Of a stretch of DNA of 64,000 bases, positions 44,501 to 56,965 are shown one piece after another. A program made the position numbers and the translations under genes. The stretch covers positions 717,001-781,000 of the forward strand of contig JAKCOZ010000084.1 of the NCBI GenBank assembly GCA_022605955.1. The letters run 5' to 3'. Position 1 is the first letter of the stretch, and each line of letters opens with the position of its first letter. Under the pieces are notes generated by a model. The model worked only from the letters and a program-made list of their open reading frames with translations. It made no database searches and was not told the DNA's origin. The stretch is from Rallus limicola (Eukaryota; Chordata; Aves; Gruiformes; Rallidae).

Positions 44501-47189
44501 TATTAGACTTTGAATCCAAATGCTGCTGCTGTCTGCTGGCTAAAAATCAGCAACTCAGTAAAAAAGTGTCCTAATGCTGATTTATGAGTACTTGATGAAC
44601 GTGAGTTAGAATAAATTGCTTGTAGTGGTAGAAACGGCATTAGTGAAGTACAAGATACTAAGTGCATTGTAAGGTCAGCACTCAGGGCATACTTACATGT
44701 GTAGTTATGTGGCACCTTTAAACCTTCATGGTTGATTAAATCATTCTTCAGAAATTATTCAGTTTAAATATTGTAAAATGCATAATCAATATTTATAAAT
44801 ACAATATTCTGTGTATGTGACTGGATGTACATGCAATGTATTGCTGTGTACATATATGCTAGAATATTTTCTTGCATGTTTATTTCTATAGTCATCTGGG
44901 AACTACCAAATTTAGTAATATATTGTTAATGCAGTATGTTGTTCGACCATGGTATCCATTCACTTTTATGTTTATGAGGAACTGTGTTTATAAACAATAA
45001 GGAAGACAGGAACATATCCTGTAATTCTGTAATGACTTTTTGGAGAAGAAGGAACTGGCTACAAGGGAGGAAATGGGAATAATATTACAGAATTCAAGAT
45101 CTTGTTAGTACAAGCAGCAAAAGATTAATTGAAGTCCCTTTGGCTCCAAGAAGATATTAGAAAAAAATGTAAGGTGGTGGAGAGAAGCTTGCCACATTCG
45201 TATTTTTAACAAAAATACTTATCAGAGAACATTTTTGTATGCTAAAATTTTAAATACAAATGAATTTATTTTTTGAATGTCCATAGTTTTAACAGGTGCA
45301 CCTAGATACCTCATAGGTTCTTTGCGGAGTGTGTGTGTGTTTTGGAAATGAATGCATTTACATGCACAGTGTGGTGTAAAAGAGAACATGGCATGTCAGA
45401 GAAGAATTTAGTAAATTATTTCTCACAACTTGAGGATATAATTTAACATCACAAAGGGGTCAGTGTCACAGTCAGTAAAGCAGAATAAATGCTATGTACC
45501 TAGTTTCTAGCTAAATAGTACTAACGCTAAGTAGAATTTGTGTGTGTGTGTAAATAAGTAAATAAAAGGAAGCAGAGTTTAGAATCGTATGACTCCCAGG
45601 TCTAAAGTTAATCCATGAGATCTTGTGGCTTTTGAGGAACTACCTCTTCCACTTGAGTCACTGAAAACGTGGGTGTTCAGACACTCTAAATTTCAGACTT
45701 TGTAAGAATAATCCCTTAATCATCTGACCTAATTTTGATGATGAATATTTTAAAATAGTGGTGACTTATTAATAAGGATCTCAGAAAGGCATGATTTGAA
45801 ATAGGTGTCAACTCTAATTTAAACAAGTACTTAAAGAAAATCTACAACATTAATGTAGACTTAAATTGATAGTAGCCATTGAAATTTCATTCTTTTTCTT
45901 GAGCTCATAGACAGAACTAGTGTTTCGAATATGCAGTCATGCACAGTACAGTGAGAAAAAAAATCTGTTAAAATAATTTACTTTTTTAGTGGTTGCTTTT
46001 AGTGGGTTATTTCAGACACTTAAAGCTTGAGAATAATTCTTTGAGTGTTTTTCACTAGATAATTTCTAATTGTCAGATTCAGTAAATTCAGTAATTTTTA
46101 ATAGAAAATGCTTAACTGATCATCATTACCCATGGTATTTAAAATTTTAGTCTTTGGATAAAATCTCAACAGAAGCTTGAAAATTATGTTTAGTAATCTA
46201 AATGTGGGAGAGGATGTATTGATTGGAAGCTTCATTATGGTAAGGACTATGTAGAGTTCTCAGATACAGTGAATATGCATCGCAACAACAGGCTATACTT
46301 AGGGGAGTATATGCAGCTTGAATCCCAGAGAAAATACTTTGTTTTGTGCTTGAAGCAGTATACCCTGAGAACATAAATGAGATCCTTTATGTCTGAGATG
46401 CATTCAGTATGCATATTATCAGCCTTCTGATCCAAACCACATAACCAATGTCCTTGATTCATATAAATGTACTGAATGCCCTGAGGAGCTGTGTGGGTTT
46501 GAAACATCTGACAGTTGTTTGTGAGGTGTCATGAGTTCAAGTACCTTTCTTAGAAGCAAGTGGGGGAGACACTTCTGCTAGGGTTTTCAAATCAATTTTT
46601 CGTCCTTCATTACCAAAGTTGAGAAAGCAACTTCTTTGAAATAGGGTGCCTCTGCATTAGTATGGCACGTGCTACATGCCTTTCTTGAATGAGAAAAACA
46701 GAATAAAAAGAAATCTTATGAACAGTTTAGTTGAATCTTGGCCCAACAGAAGGCAACAGAAATTTAACCCTTAAGTTTAGTTTTACTAGACTCGTTGCTA
46801 GTCAGGTCCTATGTATGCTACTACATTGTTACTCTTGCTATTACAAAATTTAGTGTGTGATTTTGGAGTTCAAATTTTCCTTAAAGTAATTCTGTAAAAA
46901 AGGTTACTGAGAGGTTACTGTCATTGATGTTGTTTTCTTTGTTTTGTTTTGGTTTTTTTTCTGTTATAAAAAAAGAAAAGCTTTTGAGGCTTAAAATAAA
47001 ATTCACTCTTACTTTAATTCCTTCTTTCTTTTAGCAGCATTTCTCCTTATCTGTGAAATAATAGTTCACTGACCTAAATCTTGAACTTTCTGTAAGGATG
47101 TTTATCTAATTATAATAATTTCAGTATTCTTTTTTGGTTTATATGCATGATATGTTTTGCCCTTGCACAATACCTTCCTTCCTGGAGAA

Positions 47190-47480
47190 ATAAGGGATTT
47201 GCATGATAAAGATAAATAAGGTGGGGAAAAATGGGTAAGAGCTGTATCAAAATGAGTCAGTGTTGCCCCCTCCTCCTTGGTTGGGGGAATGAGGTGGGAA
47301 ATTATTTATCAAAGGGGAAAAGCAGGAGAGCTTATTGGTCCTGACTCATCTGGGAACTAACTTATTTGGCTCTTGAAGCCATACAAATTAACAGGGACTG
47401 AATTAGCTGCTCTCAGTCAGGACATACTAGGAGACAGCAATAAGGATAAAGGAAAGCTGCATGCCTGAAGGAACAGCTGG
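47190..47480. promoter_or_regulatory. Candidate enhancer-like stretch with AP-1, octamer and GATA words
   Basis: Within 160 bp there are ATTTGCAT (47197-47204), TGATAAAGATAAATAAGG (two GATA words), TGAGTCA (47253-47259), TTTATCAAAGG and TGACTCA (47342-47348). Two consensus AP-1 sites about 90 bp apart are unusual by chance. The stretch is richer in G/C than its surroundings and carries no repeat I know. Function is inference only. Confidence 0.3.
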
Positions 47481-47574
47481 GGTTTTTGTCTAGTCAGATT
47501 TTCCAGTTTCAAGAGTTAGGGAAAACACAGCTTTGAGGTACAAAGTATTCTTACGCTTTGTCTCAACTCAGAGA

Positions 47575-48036
47575 AAAAAAGAACAGGGATCTCCTTGAGA
47601 GAGTCCAAAGAAGGGCTACGAAGATGATTAAGGGCCTGGAGCATCTCCCCTATGAGGAAAGGCTGAGTGAGCTGGAACTGTTCAGTCTTGAGAAGACTAA
47701 GGGGAGGCCTAATTAATGTTTATAAATATCTTAAGCATGGGATGCAGGAGGAATTGGCCAGCCCCTTTTCAGTGGTCTGTGGAGATGGGACAAGGGGCAA
47801 TGGCTGCAAGTTGGAGCACAGGAAGTTCTGCACCAACATGCGGAAGAACTTTTACACAGTGAGGGTGACAGAGCCCTGGGACAGGCTGCCCAGGGAGGTG
47901 GTGGAGTCTCCTTCTCTGGAGATATTCAAGACCTGTCAGGACACCTATCTGAGTGATATGAGCTAGGGAGCTGCTTTGGCAGGGTGGTTGGACCCGATGA
48001 TCGCTGGAGGTACCTTCAAACCCCTACAATTAAAAA
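47575..48036 (+). mobile_element. CR1 3' end, sense, with ORF2 C-terminus
   Basis: It starts at AACAGGGATCTCCTTGAGAG (the LLERVQ region) and has the frame 47667-47966 with [40 protein letters not shown] and [21 protein letters not shown] frame change near 47690 separates it from the upstream [11 protein letters not shown] part. It ends GGTACCTTCAAACCCCTACA followed by an A-run instead of the usual TTCTGTGATT tail. It is the best preserved of the four LEHRKF-lineage copies. Confidence 0.93.
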
Positions 48037-48565
48037 AAAAAAGTGTTGACTGTGGAGTGTCTTAGCAAGTGAGTTTCTGTGCTGCCAAATACCTGTCAAC
48101 TAGATCTAAGAGCTCTTGTGCCAGACAAACCATGACTTTGGGCCTGATATTTGCTGGGACACCCTGAATTTTAGGAAGCGCTTTTTGATCCAGTAGCTAG
48201 GTCTTTTCCCAGCTTACCTCATAAATCGACAAGGGATTCTAGTGTTTCCTGGCCATGGGTTGTAGATAGTATTGTATTTGGGAACATATTCTTACTAAAA
48301 GAAAGACATAGCCTGACACTTTAATCAGCATCATGTGTCTGTGTCATTCTTGTGTATATGAAGCAGTGAGAAGTCTTGACGATTTTTTTGTTGTTTTCTG
48401 AATTGTACTCCTTGAGGATTAATTTGATATCTAAGAAAGTCTTAGAAGGACTTCAAAACATTCCTTCAATTCAGTAACACTTAATTTATAACAAGAGCAA
48501 ATTTAATGTAGTCTACTGTCACCTTTGTATAGACCTTCTGAAATGCCTCAGATTTTTTTGGTATC
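48037..48565. other. Unassigned DNA between CR1 and LTR
   Basis: I see no gene or named repeat. Confidence 0.55.
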
Positions 48566-49095
48566 TGTTGTGGTTTAATCCATCAGGCAGCTAAAACAAC
48601 CACACAGCCATTTGCTTACTCCCCTCACCACACAGTGGGGTGGGGGAGAGATTGAAAGAAAAAATGTGAAACCTGTGGGTTGTCAAAAAAGGAAGATGAA
48701 CAATAGCAATAACAGTAACAGCAAGAATAGCAATATACACAATGATACATAGCACAGTCACTCACCACTTGGAGCCAGTGCTCAGCTAGTTCCTCAGCTG
48801 TGCTGCCTTCCAGTCAACTGTCCCAGTTATATACAGGGCATGACATGACAAGGTATGGAAAATCCTTTTGGCCAGTTTGGGTGAGCTATCCTGGCTATGT
48901 CACCTCCCAGCTTCTTGGGTGCCCCCCACCTTCTTGTTGGCAGGGCAGTATAAGAAGCAGAGATATCGTTGGATGGTTAGCAACAACTAAAATATTGGTA
49001 TGTTATCATCATTATTGTCATCCTGAACCTGAAAGAAAGCTCTATACCTGCAACTAGTAAAAGAATTAACTAAATCTTAGCTGAAATCCAGGACA
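48566..49095 (+). mobile_element. Solo LTR of an avian ERVL-like endogenous retrovirus, 530 bp
   Basis: It begins TGTTGTGGTTTAATCC and ends TGAAATCCAGGACA, giving TG...CA ends. In between are words typical of this avian LTR group: GCAGCTAAAACAACCACACA, a GGGGTGGGGGAGAG block, CAGTTATATACAGGGCATGA (TATA-like, about 48824), CCTCCCAGCTTCTTGGGTGC, TTGTTGGCAGGGCAGTATAA and AGCAACAACTAAAATATTGG. There is no internal viral sequence, so it is a solo LTR. The flanking pentamers are GTATC (48561-48565) and GTAGT (49096-49100), equal at three of five positions. They may be a mutated target duplication. Confidence 0.9.
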
Positions 49096-49302
49096 GTAGT
49101 CCTCATCCAGTGTGGAGTTAGGAGCTAGTCAGTGCCTATATTGGTTATTCAATCCAGTTCTGACAAAACAAGCTACTTCCCTGTAGCATATAAAATATCA
49201 TTTGCTAGTGCTGAAGAAATGAAGATCCCAAATAAACAAAAAGAGACACTTTGTTGTCCACGGTCAATTTAGGCTTCGTCAGGGAACAGCTTAGGTCCCA
49301 TT

Positions 49303-49405
49303 ATCATAGAATCGTAGAACGACCTTCAAGGTCATTGAGGCCAACCACAGCCTAACCCTGCTTAGTCCACCTCTCGACCATGTCCTCAAGCACAGGACAT
49401 GGTCT
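49303..49405 (-). mobile_element. CR1 3' tail fragment, antisense
   Basis: The plus strand shows ATCATAGAATCGTAGAACGA, CCTTCAAGGTCATTGAGGCC and CCTAACCCTGCTTAGTCCAC, which is the reversed 3' tail and UTR of a CR1 of the type with AAACCATGTCC. Only about 100 bp is present; the rest was lost or never inserted. Confidence 0.85.
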
Positions 49406-52400
49406 ATTGGTGCAGACTGCCTGTTGCTTTCAGTGGCATGGGCTATCCACAGTGTCTGTTACAAGGAACAAACAGTAATGGTGCTCAGCCTCACTGCTGT
49501 AGTACAGTAGGCATGCCTAGTCCCTGCCCCTGCCTGCTCTGTGCATGAAAATGTAAATGCATCTTAAAAGGGAGCTATACCCCCTGCACACCTATAGACA
49601 CTATCTAGATTTTTTTCATTAACAGAAGCTTTTTGCTTTCTCTGCTACTGTAGTCCTTCTGGTCCTTAGAAAATGACAGTGGAGACACTTTAAGGGAAAA
49701 ATCTTATCCAGATGAATGCAGTTTGAAGAAGTTATCCCTTTAAGGAGCCACCAGTCCTATAGACCATGTTCATGGTCCTTTGCCTCAGCTCTTTCTGTGC
49801 TGTTTATATCATCCTTGAAAGCAAAGGGGGCCAGAGACAGCCTTCATTGCTCTATGTGATGCCTGTTGTGAACTTATAGTTGCATCATTTGTAGCAGTTG
49901 ACCATTATGTATTTGTCATCAGGCATTGTGGCTCTTGATGGAGGCTGTACAGGATACATGGTGTTGAGCACCACTTACACAGACCGCACAGTCTAGGACC
50001 TCAAAGATTCATTGCCACTTAGGCAACACCTGTGTTGGGAAGCTGCCAAACTTTGTTCTGGATTTTTTTGCAATATGTCTGCCTACTCTTGAGTCTAGCA
50101 GACCAGTTGTCTGCATCAGAAGTAATACATTAAGATATATATGACTGTACAGTATCACCTGCTCATCCAGGTTAATTTGAGCTCAAAAAATACTTGGTGG
50201 CAAGAGTAACAGCTACATGTAAACATGACATACAGCATATCAAACAAGGTCTCCCACTCAATTCTCACACCCAGGCAAAGCAGGAACAAGAACATGTATC
50301 CTAAGCTCTCTTATATTCTCAAAAGCTGCAATATACCCTCTGAAATAATACTTGAGGCTTGCAACAAAGCTTTCTTCACTGTATCAAGCACAGGCAATAA
50401 CTTAGTAAAGCTTCCTGACCTGAAAAATATAAGTGAATCAGGAGTCTTGTATCTAGTTATATCCTTTATCAAGACTGAGGTTCTTTAGGCTGATACCTCC
50501 TGTCCTCAGATTTAAATCTTGATATGGTCATGGAAGGCAACTGTGCCTGCTGTGCCGTGTGAATTTGGTCCAGCATATCTCTGGCAGTTATTAATTGTTA
50601 TAAAGCTGGAGCTCCTGTATCTGGCAAGATTCTAGTCTATGTATTCATATCAAAGGCTGCTTACCACAACTAAATATTATAGTATGCTTTTCCACTGAAT
50701 ATTTCTAGCAAAATGCACATGGAGTTTATATGAAACTTCTGACTCCAAAAGTAGTGCAATGAATCATTAGCAGTTTGGTGATGTATTAGGAACATTGCTT
50801 TCTTCAGATAACTCCCTGCTAAAGTTAGTATTATAACTACCTACGTGTAGGAAAAACCCTCTTAATCAAAACCAGCACCAAACTAATATTAAAATATGCA
50901 AGCAATTATTTTCTTTCTAACACCACATAAACTGACACTATATATGAATCCAAACAAATCTAGATCAAAGATATTTAACATGAAAAGTATATGCTAAATA
51001 TAAATTTCACAAATGTTACCATATACCTGTCTTATGGGTAGATGAGATAGAATGTATATAGGAATATATGAAATATGTATGTAGAGACAAAATACACATA
51101 AATGGACACATCTCCTTAGATTTAACTGATTTTTGTTATTTCTAAATTTAACATCAAAATTTTACATCATTTTGTTAATTAAAGGCAACCTTACATATCT
51201 GCTTAGCAATAACTTATTTTCCAAAAATTTATAGGGAAACCAAAATTATTTAAGCTTTCTAATTTGTAGGACATTTTTACAGATATTACTATATCTTATT
51301 AATAAGTTGTAAGCCAAATATATTCTAATTGTATTTATAATAATATGTGGTATTTTCTTTTGTATTCGGTTCCCAACGACCATCATTTTATTGTAAGAAC
51401 ATCTTGATGAAGTTGTTTTGAATAAGAAAGCATGTAAGAAAAAAATACATTTAATATTTAATATTTATGAAATAACATTGGATCTTAATTTTGATTGCCC
51501 AAAGTTACATGACAGAATCTTTCATAGGAATATTGAAGAAGATACTCATTCCATCTTTATGGAGGCATGAAGAACATTTCTTACAGCGTAGAAATGTCCT
51601 TACCTTCCCACTAAATTTTTTGAATTTATTGAAAATGGAAAGCCAAATCAAAGATGGATTTTGGTAACCAAAGCATAGCTACCAGAATTAGAATTCTGAC
51701 TCATACTAGAAAATGTTCTGGGATCTTTCATTCACATATTTAGTGTTGAACCAGTCATTCAAATTATTGTGCACGTAGACACTGAGAATTTGGAAACATT
51801 TTGACTTCTGGGACTTTATCTTAGTTGCTTTGTATCTCATATTGGTAAAATAAATCAATAAAATTGACATAGGAAAAATAAAGTGCAAAAATTGCTCTTG
51901 CTACTAAGATTTGAAGAACTGGGTTCACATTTTACAATGTTCTACAAGACAGGCTTTCATACTTCAGTGTACAGACATCTAGAGTAACACTTTCAAATAG
52001 ATCATCATATATCAACATATAACTTCATTTGAAACAAAGTCTGTTTTAAAAAAATATATATTCTAAAGAATATATATTAGATATGCTTTTGTCTTTTTTT
52101 TTTTATTTTATTTACAGTTGTACAGAATTAGCTTGGAAAGCAGATTTGCATTTATTGACTTTTGGTATCATTTTTAATTTGCATCTTGCTGCTTGATGAC
52201 TCCACTTGATGGGTACGGTATGACAACAGGTAATAGATACAATAACAGTAAAACAGTCATCATTACTGCTGGGACTAGAAACCTCCATCATTGCTTTTTT
52301 TAGCTTTCCTCAGCTGGAAAGTTTTGACATCTGCTGGTTTGGGACATAGCTGAACAGCTGTCAGCAGTGGGGTAGCTGTTTTCAGCAGCAGTTGGCGGGA

Positions 52401-55095
52401 TGGCAGGGTGCCAGCTTGTACCATCTGTGCGCCTGACATTTCATTCTAATTAACAGTAGGGTTAATTGTTCTGGCAGGCTCAAATGTAGTGTCTAACATT
52501 ACCCAAGGGAAACATGTACAAGTGCAGGAGTGGCAGGGAGCTGGGGACAGCGTTGCTAACAAACCTATTGAGGGAGAATGGTTAACAACTACTGATGATT
52601 TTACTAGCTGGCCACATGCAATAAGGCTGAGGTATTTTTTTATTCTGATGAATTATGCCAAGCCTGTAATGATGTAGAAGAAATCAAGCTTTGAAAGGCT
52701 GAGACTGCTGCCTTGGGGCAATTGAGAGGGAACAATTTGCATGTTATTACTGCATATTCATACCTAATTGTGTTAGGCTTTGCTAATAGAGCAGAATGAC
52801 AGTATGAAAAATCGAGCAACTGCTTTATAGCCAACAAAGCTAGTGTTTTTTCCCTACACTATGAGTGCTGAATGATCATTTAGACATTTAGTTGTTCAAT
52901 ATGACAAGTCTACCATTTGTTAGCTTGACATATAGTAATTTATAAAGGAGTATTCTAATTTTACTTTTAGTTTATTCTCATTTTATACAGTATTCATGGT
53001 AGCAATTTGAATGGGGATATTCATAGCTATTGTGAGTAGTTGTGATTGAAATAAAACTATTTTGTATTAAGTATTTCTATTGTTTTATGATGTATTAATT
53101 TTAATGTTTAAATAGCTTTTTCAGATGTTAATATAACATAAATGAGAAATTGATGAGAAATCTCTATTACAACCATGTTTCTACATCCTGATTTAGCTAC
53201 TGTTGTGGGGTTTTTTTTTATTCCCACTAAGACCCCTATTTCTAGGATGTTGGGGTTGCAGGTTGGGGTAAAAACTTGTCAAGTAATACCACACGAGGTC
53301 TGTAGACTCTAAATCAAATAATAGCAATATATTAATTTTAGGCTGAATTACAACCCAGCACATAGGTGTAAATGTCTCAAAATATCAAAAAGAATGCATT
53401 TTTGTCATATATATTTATGCAACAGTACAAAAAGAGACCTGCCTCTCCAGGAGAATTGCAACTGAGTTTCAGTTTCATTGCAAGTTATTAATGATTTACT
53501 CTTCCAAATTTATAGAATCTCATTTTTTATTCCCTTCTTTTATACTATTCCATAGACATGACTAATACTCTAGAAAACATTACCATAGATCACATACATT
53601 AAAATCTTAGTGGTCTCTAAAAATCTTGAAATTAACTACCTTAATTTTTAAACATACTGAAAAAGTTTATAGTGATAATAGACATGATATAAAACTCATG
53701 AAGGAAGGCCAGTAATTACATTTTAAATAGCTTTTAAGTGATTTTGAAATCTGAATTATTTGAACATGTGGCAGGCCTAAATTGAGTGGTAAACTGATGG
53801 TAAACTTTTCTCAGAGGAAAGCTCCCTTAGTGCATTAGTATATTGGTTAATCTCAGAAAGAGTAACTTGGATAGAAGAGGGAGAATTAGAAGAAACTGAA
53901 GTGGGGTTTCAGTTGATTGTGTGATTTATTGTTGCAAAATTAAAATAAAATGTTAAAATGCTGTGTGAAACTTGAGATTCAAACCCTCTTTATATTATTT
54001 CTTAATTGTTGGCTGATGTATGAATCTGCTTATACAAATGTAGTGCTTTCTGGAGGAACATTGTAGCGTGGCTAGTTTATCCTTCATTTTGTATGTAGTC
54101 AGTAAAAACATTTACACTCTGTCTACGATGTTTATATGCAAATATTTCCAACTTATAATGAAATTATTTCAATAATTTTATTTATTTTTTTTTTACTATT
54201 ACTGCTATGTTTTATGCAAGGTATTTAAATACTGCACTCTGAGATTGAATATAAGCTTCCAGTAGATCACTACATAACTGAAGTGCACGCAACATTTTTA
54301 CATTCTAAAACTGTGGTAATTGGTCAGTATTTTTTCTTTATTACTTTAATGTGGAACCTTGCTGCCCAAAGTATTTTTTTTTTCTTTTGTGTGGTGTTTC
54401 TGCTTTACAAAGATGTAGACTGGTGGTGTGCCTCTGATGTTACAATGACAGGAAAAGCGATGTGACTGCTACAGTGTGACCTTAACAAATTCACTTCTGA
54501 AAAAGATGTCTCACTGGATAGATTTTTAATTTTTACCTTCTAAATAAACCAAATGAACATAATGTTCTATTTCCTTTCAAAACTATAAAGACACAACTGG
54601 TTATATTTACCTGTATTTTACAAAGAATGCCACTGAATATATATGAACATCTTTAACAAATCAACATTCTGAAAATGCCTAGAGCTAATGTAATTTATTA
54701 TGCATGGAAGAAGATGCTAAATATATTGGCCTTCAGCAGAAAATAATAAAATGGTTTGATTAGATTTAATTTAATTATTGTTGTAAGTGAAAATCCTCTA
54801 TTCTGGCCTTCTCTGTCCTTCAAAGTATTCCTCATGGAAGAAAAGCAGTAAAAAATCCACTTACCATGTTGCAAAAAGGCATGTCAGTCGAGGCCATTTT
54901 GAGGTCTTGTCCACTGATTTCCTTAATTTTTTTTTTCTTAAACTGTAACAGCTGAGCTTCCATTCTTTGCCATCTGTACTTTTAGTATATCTAATCTGGT
55001 GTTTTCCTGACTTCCTGGTGGAAAATAAAGTAGAAAATCTTTCAAAAGATAAATTAACAAAATGCAATTAAGATTATGGTTAATGTTTCTATTTC
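49406..55095. other. Unassigned DNA with one motif-rich stretch
   Basis: I see no gene or transposon that I can name. The part 50900-52080 is extremely AT-rich. The stretch 52090-52850 is listed separately as a possible conserved element. Confidence 0.5.
52090..52850. promoter_or_regulatory. Candidate conserved non-coding element with three POU octamers
   Basis: Exact ATTTGCAT occurs at 52144-52151, 52177-52184 and 52735-52742. A related TGCATATTCAT lies near 52752. TAATTAACAG and GGTTAATTG lie near 52450, and CAGCTGTCAGCAG-type E-box/MEIS words near 52355. The stretch contains no recognisable repeat, is less AT-rich than its neighbours, and has few simple runs. These features are typical of developmental enhancers but do not prove one. 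The octamer also occurs several other times in the window. Confidence 0.3.
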
Positions 55096-56044
55096 AGAAT
55101 TTCACAGAATCACTAGTTTGGAAAAGACCTTTGAGATCATTGAGTCCAACCATACATGTCCTCTACTAAACCATATCCCTAAGCACTTTGTCTACCTGTC
55201 TTCTAAATATATCCAGGGCTGGTGACTCAACCGCCTCCTTGGGCAGCCTGTTCCAATGCCTGATTACCCTTTTGGTGAAGAACTTTTTCCTAATGTCTAA
55301 TCTGAATTTGCCATGGCACAGATTGAGGCCATTCCCCCTCATCCTATCACCTGTCACTTGGGTGAAGAGACCAACACCCATCTCTCTACAACATCCTTTC
55401 AGGTAACTGTAGGCAGTGATACGATCTCTCCTCAGCCTCCTCCAGGCTAAATAACCTCTGTTCCCGCAGCCAATCCTTGTAGTTTACTCTCCAGCCCCTT
55501 CACCAGCCTGGTTGCCCTTCTCTGGACATGCTCCAGGACCTCAATGTCTTTCTTGTAGTGAGGGGCCCAAAACTGAACACAATACTTGAGGTGTAGCCTC
55601 ACCAGAGGTGAGGGGCACAGGGGAACAATCACTTCCTTGGACCTGCTGGCCATGCTGTGTCTGATACGAGCCAAGATACCATTTGCCTTCTTGGTGAGCC
55701 GGGCACACTGCTGGGTCATATTCAGACTGCAGTCAACCAACACCCCCAGGTCTAGATTTCTAACCACACTTCCATAAGTCTGTAGTGCTGCACAGGGTTG
55801 TTATGTTCCAAGTGCAGGACACTGTACTTAGCAGTGTTGATCCTCATCCTATTGGTCCCATCGATCCAGCGCATTCCAATCCCATTGAAGAGTCTCTCTA
55901 CCCTCAAGCAGATCAACACTTCCTCCCTGCATAGTGTTGTCTACAAGCTTACTGAGGGAATATTTGATCCCTCATCTAGGTCATTGATAAAGATATTGAA
56001 CAGGACTGGACCCAGGACTGAGCGCTGGGGAGCACCACTTGTGA

Positions 56045-56640
56045 TTGTCCCTCTCTATTCTGCCCTCCTGAGGCCCCATCTGGAGTGCTGTATCCAGATC
56101 TGGGGCCTGTAATACAAGAGAGATGTAGAACTGTTGGAGAGGGTTCAGAGGAGGGCCATGAAGACGATTAGAGGGCTGGAGCACCTCCCCTATGAAGAGA
56201 GGCTGAGGAAGCTGGGCTTGTTCAGCCTAGGGGAGAGAAGGCTGCGGGGGCACCTCATTGCAGCCTTTCAATACCTGAAGGGAGCACACATACAGGAGGG
56301 GAATCAGCTTTTTAAAAGGGTAGAAAATGGCAGGACAAGGGGGAATGGATTAAAGCTAAAGGAAGGAAGGTTTAAAATGGGTATTAGGGGGAAGATTTTT
56401 ATAGAGGGAGTGGTGAGGGGCTGGAACAGGCTGCCCAGAGAGGTGGTGGATGCCCCGCCCCTGGAGGTGTTGAAGGCCAGGTTGAACGGGGACCTGGGCA
56501 ACCTTGTGTAGATCCAGGCCTGGAGGTTGGTGTCCCTGCCTGTGACAGGGGAATTGGAGCTCTATGATCCTTGGGGTCCCTTCCAACCCAGATCATTCTA
56601 TGCTTCTATGATTCTAATATTCTAATATTCTATGATTCTG
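56045..56640 (+). mobile_element. Sense CR1 3' end inserted in an antisense CR1
   Basis: It begins TTGTCCCTCTCTATTCTGCC ([10 protein letters not shown] region, in line with frame 55798-56112). The clean frame 56134-56511 has [60 protein letters not shown] and [20 protein letters not shown], ending GDLGNLV. The 3' UTR carries CCTGGAGGTTGGTGTCCCTG and ends in irregular TTCTATGATTCTAATA-type units. TGTGA occurs at 56040-56044 and again at 56639-56643, a likely 5-bp target duplication that partly overlaps the tail. The open frame is longer and cleaner than in its host, so it is younger. Confidence 0.95.
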
Positions 56641-56642
56641 TG

Positions 56643-56961
56643 AGTGGCCTCCAGCTGGATTTATCTCCACTTGCCACAACTCTTTGGGCCCAGCCATCCA
56701 TCAGTTTCTTACCCAGCAGAGGGTGCACCCAGCCAGGCCAAGCAGAATGCTATGAGAAACGGTGTCAAAGGCTTTTCTGAAGTTGAAGTACACTACATCC
56801 ACAGCCTTTCCCTCATCCACTAAATGAATCACCTTGTCATAGAAGGGGATCAGGTTAATTTGGCAGGACCTGCCTTTCATAAACCCATGATGACTGGGCC
56901 TAAACACTTGGCTGTCATGTATGTGCTGTGTGAGGTGTTTCCCAAGGTGTTTCTTCCACAC
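56643..56961 (-). pseudogene. CR1 ORF2 reverse transcriptase relic (upstream part)
   Basis: The minus-strand frame 56701-56961 gives FRPSHHGFMKGRSCQINLIP, FYDKVIHLVDEGKAVDVVYF and RKAFDTVSHSILLGLAGCTL. The block that should read YLDF carries YFNF, so the first catalytic Asp is replaced by Asn. In the other half of the same element (about 55933-55950) the Asp pair reads VDN instead of ADD. Both parts of the active site are therefore damaged, besides the split by the inner CR1. Confidence 0.88.
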
Positions 56962-56965
56962 TGAA

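Larger units (their letters stand above)
42166..47574. other. Unassigned AT-rich DNA with motif-rich stretches
   Basis: No gene is seen. A poly-A run (44199-44217) and two stretches with clustered transcription factor words (44270-44500 and 47190-47480) are listed separately. Confidence 0.5.
55096..56965 (-). mobile_element. Antisense CR1 (reverse transcriptase to 3' tail), split by a sense CR1
   Basis: The low side (55096-56044) starts with the reversed tail (TTCACAGAATCACTAGTTTG) and goes back through the ORF2 C-terminus: frame 55166-55381 with [40 protein letters not shown] and KVLRDMV; frame 55447-55767 with [40 protein letters not shown] and, before it, NLDLGVLVD. It then enters the RT. 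The RT continues on the high side (56643-56961). Across the insertion the coding order is continuous (GGAGCACCACTTGTGA | GTGAGTGGCCTCCAGCTGG), so the inner CR1 inserted later. The lineage mark is RV(V/I)R-WNRLP/RDMV. Confidence 0.93.
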
